Positions 54,196 through 63,448 of a stretch of 64,000 bases of DNA are shown in pieces. The notes below the pieces were generated by a model, which was not told the DNA's origin, searched no databases, and saw only the letters and a list, made by a program, of their open reading frames with translations. The DNA lies in contig NZ_CP092431.1 of the NCBI RefSeq assembly GCF_022385335.1, positions 3,906,001-3,970,000 of the forward strand. The letters run 5' to 3'. This stretch comes from Streptomyces deccanensis. GTDB taxonomy: Bacteria; Actinomycetota; Actinomycetes; Streptomycetales; Streptomycetaceae. How positions within the stretch are numbered: position 1 is the first letter of the stretch; every line of letters starts with the position of its first letter. The position numbers were made by a program, and so were the translations under genes.

Positions 54196-55665
54196 ATGAC
54201 ACGGGTCGTCGCCGGTGACGTCGGCACGGACGCGGCGGGCGCGGCCGACCGGGGGGCCGACGTCGTCGCGTACGGCCGGCACACGGGCGCGGCCGTCGGC
54301 GCCTTCAGCCGCCGCCGGGGCTTCGTGGCGCGGCCCGGGCAGGTGGTCGCCGAGCCGTCCGCCGACGGCCGTGCGGTGGTGCTCAACGTGGGCCTGGGGC
54401 CCGCGGGTTCGGCCACGGCCGCCACGTTCCGCGCCGCGGCCGCCGCCTCGGTGCGGGCCGCGGGGCCCGCCCGTTCGCTCCGTCTGGAGCTCGCGCTGGC
54501 CGACGGCAGCGGGGTGCCAGCTGCCGACCGGGCCCGGGCCGTGGCGGAGGGCGCGGTGCTGGGCCTGTACCGCTACGACGAGTACCGCTCGACGCGGGCC
54601 GCGAACCCCCTGGCCGAGGTGATCGTGGCGACCCCGGAGCGGCGGGCGGTCGCCGAGGGCCTGGCCGCCGCCGAGGCCACCTGTCTGGCCCGCGACCTCG
54701 TCAACTGCCCGGCCGGGGCCCTCACTCCCCCGGCGTTCGCCGACCGGATCCGCGAGCTGGCGCACGCCTCCGGCCTCGACTGCGCGGTGTACGAGGGCGC
54801 CGGCCTGACGGAGCTGGGCCTCACCGGCCTGACCGCCGTGGGCCGGGGCTCGGCGGAACCGCCCCGGTACGTGGAGCTGACGTACGACCCGCCGGAGGCC
54901 GGCCCGGCCCTCACCGTCGGGCTGGTCGGCAAGGGCGTCACCTTCGACTCCGGCGGGCTGTCCCTGAAGCCGTCCGGCGAGCGGCACGCGATGAAGGCCG
55001 ACATGGGCGGCGCGGCGGCCGTCGTCGCCGCGCTGACGGCCCTGCCCCGTCTCGGCCTGCCCCTGCGGGTACGCGGCCACCTGCCCCTCGCCGAGAACAT
55101 GCCGGACGGCGGCGCCCTGCGCGTGGGTGACGTCGTACGTCATCTGGACGGTACGACGACGGAGATCACCCACACGGACAACGAGGGCCGGGTGGTGCTG
55201 GCCGACGTCCTGGTCCGGGCGACCGGCCCCGGCCCGCACGGCAGCGACCTCGTGGTCGACGTGGCCACCCTCACCTCCGCCGCCGTCCACGCGCTCGGCA
55301 CCCGCACCGGGGCCCTGTTCACACCGGACGACCGGCTGGCCCGGACGCTGCTGACCGCTTCGGAGCGGGCCGGTGAGTCGTTCTGCCGGCTACCGCTGCT
55401 CGCCCATGAGCGGCGGCATCTGCGCTCCCCCGTGGCCGACCGGGTGAACTGTTCGCACCGGTTCGGGGACACCGTCCAGGCGGCCCTCTTCCTCCAGGAC
55501 TTCGTCGCCGCCGGTGTCCCCTGGGCCCACCTCGACATCGCCGCGCCCGCGTTCAACGACGAGGGTCCGTACGCCGAAGTGCCGTACGGCGGTACCGGGT
55601 TCGCGGTGCGCACGCTGATCGAGACGCTGCGCGTCCTCTCCGAAGGCTCACCGGACGTCCCCTGA
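54196..55665 (+). CDS. btmM: M17 leucyl aminopeptidase removing Met1 (BtmM)
   Basis: A 489-residue M17 peptidase, ATG 54196. Two-metal motifs are GKGVTFDSGGLSLKP (Lys and Asp), MKADMGGAAAVV (Asp) and THTDNEGRVVLADVL (Asp, Glu). BotP, the characterised homologue, removes the N-terminal Met of the precursor, exposing Gly1 for macroamidine formation. Last gene of the cluster, ending 80 nt before the nagE2 operator. Confidence 0.94.
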   Translation: MTRVVAGDVGTDAAGAADRGADVVAYGRHTGAAVGAFSRRRGFVARPGQVVAEPSADGRAVVLNVGLGPAGSATAATFRAAAAASVRAAGPARSLRLELALADGSGVPAADRARAVAEGAVLGLYRYDEYRSTRAANPLAEVIVATPERRAVAEGLAAAEATCLARDLVNCPAGALTPPAFADRIRELAHASGLDCAVYEGAGLTELGLTGLTAVGRGSAEPPRYVELTYDPPEAGPALTVGLVGKGVTFDSGGLSLKPSGERHAMKADMGGAAAVVAALTALPRLGLPLRVRGHLPLAENMPDGGALRVGDVVRHLDGTTTEITHTDNEGRVVLADVLVRATGPGPHGSDLVVDVATLTSAAVHALGTRTGALFTPDDRLARTLLTASERAGESFCRLPLLAHERRHLRSPVADRVNCSHRFGDTVQAALFLQDFVAAGVPWAHLDIAAPAFNDEGPYAEVPYGGTGFAVRTLIETLRVLSEGSPDVP

Positions 55666-55744
55666 ACGCTCACCGTCCGCTCCGCGAGCGGTCCGGAAGC
55701 CGGGTAGGAATCGAGGGTTCCTGATCCCTTCCCCATCTGCTACA

Positions 55745-55777
55745 ACAGGTCTACACCACTGAGTGGTGTAGACCACC
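55745..55777. promoter_or_regulatory. Paired DasR boxes in the nagE2 operator
   Basis: ACAGGTCTACACCACT (55745-55760) and AGTGGTGTAGACCACC (55762-55777) each resemble the DasR dre consensus. Together they form an exact 13-bp inverted repeat with one central base (55748-55774). The site overlaps the likely nagE2 promoter, 19-35 nt before its ATG. DasR would repress nagE2 without glucosamine-6-phosphate. Confidence 0.85.
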
Positions 55778-55795
55778 ACCCGATGGAGGAAGTCT

Positions 55796-57049
55796 ATGAG
55801 CACCGCCACCGCGCCCTCGGCGGCCCCTGCGAAGAAGTGGGGATCAGGCCTGATGCAGGGCCTGCAGAAGGTCGGCCGCAGTCTGCAGCTGCCGATCGCC
55901 GTACTGCCGGCCGCCGGCCTGCTGGTCCGGCTCGGCCAGCCGGACGTCTTCGGGGCCGACGGCCTCGGCTGGGACAAGGTCGCCGCGGTCTTCGACAAGG
56001 CGGGCGGCGCCATCACCGGCAACCTCGCGATGCTCTTCTGCATCGGCGTCGCGATCGGCTTCGCCAAGAAGTCCGACGGCTCGACCGCCCTCGCCGCGCT
56101 CGTGGGCTTCCTGGTCTACAGCAAGGTCCTGGAAGCGTTCCCGGTGACCGAGGCCAAGATCGCCAAGGGCGCGGACATCGCCGCGACGTACAACAACCCC
56201 GGGGTCCTCGGCGGCATCGTCATGGGTCTGCTCTCGGCGGTCCTGTGGCAGCGGTACCACCGCAAGAAGCTGCCGGACTGGCTCGGCTTCTTCAACGGCC
56301 GCCGCCTGGTGCCGATCATCATGGCCTTCGTCGGTGTCGCGGTCGGTGTCTTCTTCGGCCTGGTCTGGGAGCCGATCGGTGAGGCCATCGGCAGCTTCGG
56401 CGAGTGGATGACCGGCCTCGGTTCGGCCGGCGCGGCCCTGTTCGGCGCGATCAACCGGGCGCTCATCCCGATCGGCATGCACCAGTTCGTCAACACGGTG
56501 GCGTGGTTCCAGCTCGGTGAGTTCAAGGACGCCGCCGGCGTCGTCTCGCACGGCGACCTGAGCCGCTACCTGGCCGGTGACCCGACCGCCGGGATGTTCA
56601 TGTCCGGCTTCTTCCCGATCATGATGTTCGGCCTCCCGGCCGCGGCCCTGGCCATCGCCCACACCGCCCGCCCCGAGCGCCGCAAGGTCGTCACGGGCAT
56701 GATGGTCTCGCTCGCCCTGACGTCCTTCGTCACGGGCGTGACCGAGCCGATCGAGTTCTCGTTCATGTTCATCGCCCCGCTCCTCTACGTGATCCACGCG
56801 CTGCTGACCGCGCTCTCCATGGCCATCACCTGGGCGCTGGGCGTCCACGCCGGCTTCAACTTCTCCGCCGGCTTCATCGACTACGCCCTGAACTGGAACC
56901 TGGCCACCAAACCCTGGCTGATCGTCCCCATCGGCCTGGTGTTCGGCGTCATCTACTACGTCGTCTTCCGCTTCGCCATCGTCAGGTTCAACCTCCCCAC
57001 CCCGGGCCGCGAGCCCGAGGAGGAGATCGAGGACCTCACGAAGGCGTAG
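55796..57049 (+). CDS. nagE2: PTS EIIC, N-acetylglucosamine permease (NagE2)
   Basis: A 417-residue integral membrane EIIC with about ten helices, ATG 55796 behind GGAGGAA. It lacks fused EIIB and EIIA domains. The active-site region GVTEPIEFSFMFIAPLLYVI and the earlier GILPAAGLLVRLG-type opening mark the GlcNAc/glucose EIIC family. With NagF it imports and phosphorylates GlcNAc. Its separation from nagF by the bottromycin cluster is unusual for Streptomyces. Confidence 0.94.
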   Translation: MSTATAPSAAPAKKWGSGLMQGLQKVGRSLQLPIAVLPAAGLLVRLGQPDVFGADGLGWDKVAAVFDKAGGAITGNLAMLFCIGVAIGFAKKSDGSTALAALVGFLVYSKVLEAFPVTEAKIAKGADIAATYNNPGVLGGIVMGLLSAVLWQRYHRKKLPDWLGFFNGRRLVPIIMAFVGVAVGVFFGLVWEPIGEAIGSFGEWMTGLGSAGAALFGAINRALIPIGMHQFVNTVAWFQLGEFKDAAGVVSHGDLSRYLAGDPTAGMFMSGFFPIMMFGLPAAALAIAHTARPERRKVVTGMMVSLALTSFVTGVTEPIEFSFMFIAPLLYVIHALLTALSMAITWALGVHAGFNFSAGFIDYALNWNLATKPWLIVPIGLVFGVIYYVVFRFAIVRFNLPTPGREPEEEIEDLTKA

Positions 57050-57095
57050 GCAGCAGGCGAAAGCGAGAAGGCGTAAGCCGGCACCGAACGAGGTC

Positions 57096-57127
57096 GGGCC
57101 CCCGGAGCATGCGGCTCCCGGGGGCCC
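57096..57127. terminator. Bidirectional terminator between nagE2 and MBL gene
   Basis: A strong stem, GGGCCCCCGGAGC with GCTCCCGGGGGCCC (one bulged base), 5-nt loop, between two convergent genes. Confidence 0.75.
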
Positions 57128-57144
57128 TCTTCGTCCCTGCGGGC

Positions 57145-57897
57145 TCAGATCTCGTACGACGTCCTGGGCACCGCCAGCTCCACCGGGCCGTCGTACACCT
57201 CGCGGGCGTCGGCCAGGTTGATCTGCGGGTCGGTCCACGGCGGGATGTGGGTGAGGACCAGACGGCGGGCGCCCGCCCGGGTGGCCGTCTCCCCGGCCTC
57301 GCGGCCGTTGAGGTGGAGGTCCGGGATGTTCTCCTTGCCGTGGGTGAAGGCGGCCTCGCAGAGGAACAGGTCGGCGTCGCGGGCCAGTTCGTCCAGGGTG
57401 TCGGTGACCCCGGTGTCCCCGGAGTAGGTCAGCACCCGGCCACCGTGTTCGATGCGGATGCCGTACGCCTCGACGGGGTGGGCGACCCGCTCCGTGTGGA
57501 CGGTGAAGGGGCCGATCTCGAACGTGCTCGGCTTGACGGTGTGGAAGTCGAAGACCTCGCTCATGGAGGAGGCCGACGGGGTGTCGGCGTAGGCCGTGGT
57601 GAGGCGCTGTTCGGTGCCCTCGGGTCCGTAGACCGGGAGGGGGTCGCAGCGGCCGCCGTCATGGCGGTAGTACCGTGCGACGAAGTACGCGCACATGTCG
57701 ATGCAGTGGTCGGCGTGCAGATGGCTGAGGAAGATCGCGTCGAGGTCGTAGAGACCGCAGTGGCGCTGCAGCTCGCCGAGGGCACCGTTGCCCATGTCGA
57801 GGAGCAGCCGGAAGCCGTCGGCCTCTACGAGGTAGCTCGAACAGGCCGATTCCGCGGACGGGAACGACCCCGAGCAGCCGACGACGGTGAGCTTCAT
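57145..57897 (-). CDS. MBL-fold metallo-hydrolase
   Basis: A 250-residue metallo-beta-lactamase-fold protein, ATG 57897 (MKLTVVGCSGSFPSAES). The metal motif is SHLHADHCID (HxHxDH); later ligands lie in YSGDTGVTDT and LTHIPPWTD. It resembles RNase Z-like and cyclic-phosphodiesterase members. Single gene of the conserved chromosome; substrate unknown. Confidence 0.9.
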   Translation of the reverse strand: MKLTVVGCSGSFPSAESACSSYLVEADGFRLLLDMGNGALGELQRHCGLYDLDAIFLSHLHADHCIDMCAYFVARYYRHDGGRCDPLPVYGPEGTEQRLTTAYADTPSASSMSEVFDFHTVKPSTFEIGPFTVHTERVAHPVEAYGIRIEHGGRVLTYSGDTGVTDTLDELARDADLFLCEAAFTHGKENIPDLHLNGREAGETATRAGARRLVLTHIPPWTDPQINLADAREVYDGPVELAVPRTSYEI

Positions 57898-58162
57898 AGG
57901 AGCTGTAACCTCCGCGCTGGCGTGAAGTCGTGACAGTCGTGTCAGTCGTGACGTGCAGACGAGTTGCGGATTGCAGTTGGCGGGGTTGCGAAGGACGGAC
58001 ATGGGTGCAACACGAGTGGTGCGGTCCGTTGAGCGTAAGGCGCAAAAGGGTGCGTCGCTCCTCCGCCAGGGGCCGTTGTGGGCGAACTCACCTGTGCTGT
58101 CACCGGTTCGGCTGGTCCGGGGCCTTCGCCGGCGCGCGGGTGCGGGTGCGTGGGGCTTCTCA

Positions 58163-58279
58163 CGCAGTTCCCCGCGCCCCTGAAAACATCAGGCCCCTGC
58201 GGGCCTGAAAGACCACGGCCCTGCGGGCCTGAAAAGCACGGGGCGCAGCCCCTGCTTTTCAGGGGCGCGGGGAACTGCG
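58163..58279. repeat. Large inverted repeat (Streptomyces intergenic element)
   Basis: CGCAGTTCCCCGCGCCCCTG plus AAAA (58163-58186) is exactly inverted at 58256-58279. Between the arms are smaller hairpins (AGGCCCCTGCGGGCCT and similar) repeating GCGGGCCTGAAA. Related single arms occur near 14622, 19750, 24359, 24386 and 58270. It ends the cysM transcript or is a mobile-type repeat; the rest of 57898-58341 shows nothing else. Confidence 0.8.
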
Positions 58280-58341
58280 CGAGACGCCCCACCGGAGCCG
58301 CACCCGCCGACGAAACCCGCACCCCCGAGCTGCAAGGCGCC

Positions 58342-59298
<957 letters not shown>

Positions 59299-59577
59299 TC
59301 AGGCCATGCCGCCGGCCACCGCCGGCAGGATCGTCACGTTGTCGCCGTCGGACAGCTTGGTGTTGATGCCCTCCAGGAAGCGGACGTCCTCGTCGTTCAG
59401 GTAGACGTTGACGAAGCGGCGCAGTTCACCGCCGTCCACGATGCGGGCGTGGATGCCCGTGTGGCGGCTCTCCAGGTCGGTGAACAGCTCGGCGAGGGTG
59501 GCACCGGCCCCCTCCACCGCCTTCTGACCGTCGGTGTACTGGCGGAGGATGGTGGGGATGCGGACCTCGATGGCCAT
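59299..59577 (-). CDS. cysO: MoaD/ThiS-like sulfur carrier protein (CysO)
   Basis: A 92-residue ubiquitin-fold protein, ATG 59577. The functional C-terminal Gly-Gly is not the end: the gene continues with Met-Ala (AVAGGMA). The active thiocarboxylate form therefore needs removal of two residues, as with other JAMM-processed carriers. The JAMM protein at 61105 is the obvious protease. CysO hands sulfur to CysM, forming a CysO-Cys adduct from which Mec releases cysteine. Confidence 0.93.
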   Translation of the reverse strand: MAIEVRIPTILRQYTDGQKAVEGAGATLAELFTDLESRHTGIHARIVDGGELRRFVNVYLNDEDVRFLEGINTKLSDGDNVTILPAVAGGMA

Positions 59578-59697
59578 GGTGTGCGGCTCCTGTCGGGAGT
59601 GGTCGGGTCGGTGGGCGCGCGGCGGCGCGACGCGCGGGGGTGCGTGGTCACACGGGTGAGCGCCGCGGCTCACGGCCGTACGGCGGCAGGATCGGCG

Positions 59698-59793
59698 TCA
59701 ACAGATGGCGCTGGCAAGCCTGCACAGGTCGACGTGCAGCCGCGCCACGAGCAGTGCGCCCGGCGTCTTCTCGCTCACGTCGTCAAGAACCAT
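59698..59793 (-). CDS. Cysteine-rich-end leader peptide of cysO-cysM
   Basis: A 31-residue peptide, ATG 59793, ending ARLHVDLCRLASAIC. This matches the conserved actinobacterial 'putative leader peptide' seen ahead of sulfur genes, with Cys codons near its stop. It lies about 120 nt before cysO on the same strand. A translation-coupled attenuation by Cys-tRNA level is likely; the intervening RNA hairpins were not worked out. Confidence 0.8.
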   Translation of the reverse strand: MVLDDVSEKTPGALLVARLHVDLCRLASAIC

Positions 59794-59948
59794 GCGCTCA
59801 TCGTATCGATTCCCGGTCCGGGTCCCGGAGTGTGATCCCACATGCCGGACGTTTTCGGGCCGGGGAGTGAGACCACGCACCTCAGCGGCCGTACGGTCAC
59901 CCGCTCGGGCGGACCGCCGCACGGCTTCAGGCGGAGCGCCGCACGGCT

Positions 59949-61019
59949 TCAGGCGGAGCGCCGTACGACCAGCCGGGTCGGGGTGATCACCGAGGACTGG
60001 GGGCCGGGTGCCGTGGCCCCGCCGGCCGCCGTCCCGTCGTCCGTGTGGTCGAACAGCAGCCGGGCCATCAGCCGGCCCATGCCCTCGATGTCCTGGTGGA
60101 CGGTGGTCAGCGGCGGATCGGTGTGCTCGGCGATGGGCGCGAGGTCGTCGAAGCCGACGACGGCCACGTCGTCGGGCACCTGTCGGCCCCGCTCGCGCAG
60201 CACCTGGAGCGCGCCGGAGGCCATGAGGTCGGAGGCGACGAAGACGGCGTCCAGGTCGGGGCGGCGGTCGAGCAGCGCGGTCATGGCGTCGACACCGCCC
60301 TGCCGGGTGTAGTCGGAGTGTTCGACCAGGAGAGGCGACGCGTGCGGCAGGACGTCCCGGTAGCCGTCCAGGCGGTCGAGGGCCGAGGCCTCCTGGCCGA
60401 CGGGGCCGGTGATGGTCGCGACGCGTTCGCGGCCCTGGGCGACCAGGTGGCGGACGGCCGCGCGGGCGCCGCCCCGGTTGTCGGCGTCGACGTACACGCG
60501 GTCGTGCGCGGGTTCGCCGTCGCGGACCAGCGGGCGGCCGCCGAAGACGGCGGGCAGGCCGAGCCGGTCGATCATGCCGGGCAGCGGGTCGTCGGCGCGC
60601 AGGGAGAACAGCAGGGCGCCGTCGACGTGGCCGCCGCCCAGGAAGTCGCCGACCCTGGGGTACTCCTCGGGCTCCTCCAGGAAGAGCAGGACGGGCTGGG
60701 CGCCGTGGGCCACCAGTTCCTTGCGGATGCCCCGGAGGTGGAGGTCGAAGAAGGGGTCGATGAAGAGCCGGTTCTGCGGCTGGCTGGCGACGACGGCGAT
60801 GGCGTTGTTGCGGCGGGTGACCAGCTGGCGGGCGGCGGAGTTCGGTACGTAGCCCAGTTCGGCGATGACCTCCCGGACCCGTTCGACGACCGCCGCGCGC
60901 ACCTTGTCCTCGCCGTTGATCACCCGTGACACGGTCGACTTCGAGACCCCCGAGCCGCGTGCCACGTCGTCGAGGGTGGGGCGCCGGCCGGGCAGTCGTC
61001 GCGTCTGCTGTGTCAACAC
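59949..61019 (-). CDS. LacI-family transcriptional regulator
   Basis: A 356-residue repressor, GTG 61019. The HTH with hinge is TLDDVARGSGVSKSTVSRVI and NSAARQLVTRRNNAIAVV; the periplasmic-binding-like effector domain follows to the end. It probably regulates a sugar-uptake or metabolic operon, but no transporter is adjacent. Confidence 0.92.
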   Translation of the reverse strand: MLTQQTRRLPGRRPTLDDVARGSGVSKSTVSRVINGEDKVRAAVVERVREVIAELGYVPNSAARQLVTRRNNAIAVVASQPQNRLFIDPFFDLHLRGIRKELVAHGAQPVLLFLEEPEEYPRVGDFLGGGHVDGALLFSLRADDPLPGMIDRLGLPAVFGGRPLVRDGEPAHDRVYVDADNRGGARAAVRHLVAQGRERVATITGPVGQEASALDRLDGYRDVLPHASPLLVEHSDYTRQGGVDAMTALLDRRPDLDAVFVASDLMASGALQVLRERGRQVPDDVAVVGFDDLAPIAEHTDPPLTTVHQDIEGMGRLMARLLFDHTDDGTAAGGATAPGPQSSVITPTRLVVRRSA

Positions 61020-61104
61020 CGTCTCCGTCGCGGGCCGTTGGGTGCGTGCGCGTGCGTACGCATGGGCATGACCACCGTAGCCGCGAACCCGGGTCGTCGA
61101 CGGT

Positions 61105-61527
61105 TCAGTACGCGTCGACGATCTTCACTTCCTCCTCGGTGACCTCGCCCTCGACGATCCGGTACGAGCGGAACTGGAAGTCGCCGAGGCCGTCGGTGTC
61201 GGCGGTGGAGACCAGGACGTAGTGGGCGCCCGGCTCGTTGGCGTAGGAGATGTCGGTGCGCGAGGGGTAGGCCTCGGTGGCGGTGTGGGAGTGGTAGATG
61301 ACCACGGGCTCCTCGTCGCGGTCGTCCATCTCGCGGTACAGCTTGAGCAGGTCGCCCGAGTCGAACTCGTAGAACGTGGGCGACATGGCCGCGTTCAGCA
61401 TCGGGATGAAGCGCTCGGGGCGGTCCGAGCCCGCCGGTCCGGCGACGACGCCGCACGCCTCGTCGGGGTGGTCCTTGCGCGCGTGGGCGACGATCCGGTC
61501 GACGAGGTCCTGGGTGATGGTCAGCAT
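61105..61527 (-). CDS. mec: JAMM-family metallopeptidase (Mec)
   Basis: A 140-residue Mov34/M67 protease, ATG 61527. The catalytic motif is HSHTATEAYPSRTD (HxH-x9-11-D) after the Glu in PDEACGVVAGP. In actinobacteria Mec cleaves CysO-cysteine and likely also trims the Met-Ala tail of pro-CysO. It is separated from cysO by LacI but is part of the same conserved neighbourhood. Confidence 0.92.
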   Translation of the reverse strand: MLTITQDLVDRIVAHARKDHPDEACGVVAGPAGSDRPERFIPMLNAAMSPTFYEFDSGDLLKLYREMDDRDEEPVVIYHSHTATEAYPSRTDISYANEPGAHYVLVSTADTDGLGDFQFRSYRIVEGEVTEEEVKIVDAY

Positions 61528-61626
61528 GCTCGCCAGGATAAGCAGAAGGGCTGTTCCGTACCGGGGGGTGGTACGGAACAGCCCACATGCTGGGACCAGG
61601 GCCGCGTGGGCCCTTGGGGTGCCTGG

Positions 61627-63072
61627 TCAGCCGACCTTCTCGAACTCCGGGTCGCGGCGCTCGGTGACCTCGGGGTTGCGGGTCTTCAGCACGGCCCAGC
61701 CGATGCCGAGGGCCGCCGCCCAGCCCGCCATGACGTAGAGGCAGACGCGGGAGTCGGCGTCGTAGGCGATGAGGCAGGTGACGAAGAGCAGGAAGACGAT
61801 GGCGACCCAGCTGCACTTCGCGCCGCCGGGGGCGGGGAAGGACGAGGCGGGCAGGCGGCCGGCGTCGACCGCGCGGCGGTAGAGGACGTGGCTGATCAGG
61901 ATCATCAGCCAGGTCCAGATGCCGGCGGCGGTGGCGACGGAGACGACGTAGCCGAAGGCCTTCTCCGGGACGATGTAGTTCAGGATCACGCCGATGCCCA
62001 TGCAGAGCACGGAGACGGTGATGCCGAACGCCGGGGTCTTCGTCGACGACAGCCTGCTGAAGACGCGCGGGGCCTCGCCGTTGTCCGCGAGGGTGCGCAG
62101 CATGCGGCCGGTGGAGTACATGCCGGAGTTGCAGGAGGACAGGGCCGCCGTCAGCACCACGAAGTTGACGATGGCGGCGCCGGCCGGGATGCCGATCTTG
62201 GCGAAGGCCGCCACGAAGGGGCTCACGCCGGGCGCGAACTCGGTCCACTTCACCACGCAGAGGATGACGGTGAGGGCGCCGACGTAGAAGAGCGCGATCC
62301 GCCAGGGCAGGGTGTTGATGGCCTTGGGGAGGGTCTTCTCCGGGTTCTCCGACTCACCGGCGGTGACGCCGACCAGCTCGACGGCGAGGTAGGCGAACAT
62401 CACGCCCTGGAGGGTCATCAGGGAGGAACCGATGCCCTTGGGGAAGAAGCCGTCGTAGGCCCAGAGGTTGGAGACGGCGGCGGTGTCGCCGGCGGCGCTG
62501 AAGCCGAAGGTGAGGACGCCGAGACCGATCACGATCATGCCGAGCAGGGCGGTGACCTTGACCATCGAGAACCAGAACTCGATCTCGCCGAAGAGCTTCA
62601 CCGAGATCAGGTTGGCGCCGAAGAGGATCACCAGGAAGACCAGGGCGGTGACCCATTGCGGGATCTGGGGCCACCAGTAGTTGACGTAGATCGCGGCGGC
62701 CGTGAGTTCGGCCATGCCGGTGACGACCCACATCAGCCAGTACGTCCAGCCGGTGAAGTAGCCGAAGAACGGGCCGAGGAACTCGCGGGAGTACTCCGCG
62801 AAGGAGCCCGAGACCGGGCGGTACAGCAGCAGCTCGCCGAGCGCCCGCATGATGAAGAAGATGATGACGCCGGCGAGGGCGTACATGAAGATCAGACTGG
62901 GGCCGGCCTTGGCGATGTTCGCCCCGGCTCCCAGGAAGAGGCCGACGCCGATGGCGCCGCCGATCGCGATCATCTGGACCTGACGGCTGCCGAGCCCGCG
63001 CTCGTACCCCTCTTCGGGTGCGTCGCCGCGCACGGCTTCGTCGCCGTTCTTGTTGACCTGAGCGGAGGTCAT
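61627..63072 (-). CDS. Amino acid permease (APC family)
   Basis: A 481-residue permease with 12 helices, ATG 63072. The RGLGSRQVQMIAIGGAIGVG opening, RPVSGSFAEYSREFLGPFFG and AALSSCNSGMYSTGRMLRTL segments are typical of the AAT group (GabP, ProY, CycA, aromatic permeases). Substrate not determinable. Confidence 0.93.
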   Translation of the reverse strand: MTSAQVNKNGDEAVRGDAPEEGYERGLGSRQVQMIAIGGAIGVGLFLGAGANIAKAGPSLIFMYALAGVIIFFIMRALGELLLYRPVSGSFAEYSREFLGPFFGYFTGWTYWLMWVVTGMAELTAAAIYVNYWWPQIPQWVTALVFLVILFGANLISVKLFGEIEFWFSMVKVTALLGMIVIGLGVLTFGFSAAGDTAAVSNLWAYDGFFPKGIGSSLMTLQGVMFAYLAVELVGVTAGESENPEKTLPKAINTLPWRIALFYVGALTVILCVVKWTEFAPGVSPFVAAFAKIGIPAGAAIVNFVVLTAALSSCNSGMYSTGRMLRTLADNGEAPRVFSRLSSTKTPAFGITVSVLCMGIGVILNYIVPEKAFGYVVSVATAAGIWTWLMILISHVLYRRAVDAGRLPASSFPAPGGAKCSWVAIVFLLFVTCLIAYDADSRVCLYVMAGWAAALGIGWAVLKTRNPEVTERRDPEFEKVG

Positions 63073-63301
63073 GTGTGGTGCGCCTTTCTCCACGCTGGGC
63101 CGATCCGGGCCGTTCGTCGACCCCGGATCGGGTTCCGATCCCCCCGGATGTGATGGAGCAGTGCCTGGTCGGAGATGGCCGACTCGGTGGCGCACCCGAG
63201 CGGACATGGGTGGCGTCCGTCGGGCGGTCTGGAAGATTTAACACGCCCGCAACAGTGATCGGCCGGATGCCGTGTGGCGCACGACACAGGGAGAACCGGA
63301 C

Positions 63302-63334
63302 AAAAAACGCCCGCGAGGGCATCCCTCGCGGGCG
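63302..63334 (-). terminator. Intrinsic terminator after DUF2017 gene
   Basis: A perfect 12-bp stem (CGCCCGCGAGGG with CCCTCGCGGGCG), 3-nt loop, followed in the leftward direction by TTTTTT. It is a classical intrinsic terminator, and the only one in this window with a T-tract. Apart from it the 376-nt gap (63073-63448) holds nothing I recognise. Confidence 0.85.
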
Positions 63335-63448
63335 CGGTGACGCGATCGTTATCCGGATTTGAGTGTCCTCTGAGCGAACACCCAGCGAACACCGAACGAC
63401 CACCTCAGGGGCACATCACGGGTTTCCCAGGCGTACGTCCCGGACTTC

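Noticed and set aside
37919..55665. A new RiPP class
   Set aside because: Gene order and core peptide match the known bottromycin pathway; it is described as such, not as novel.
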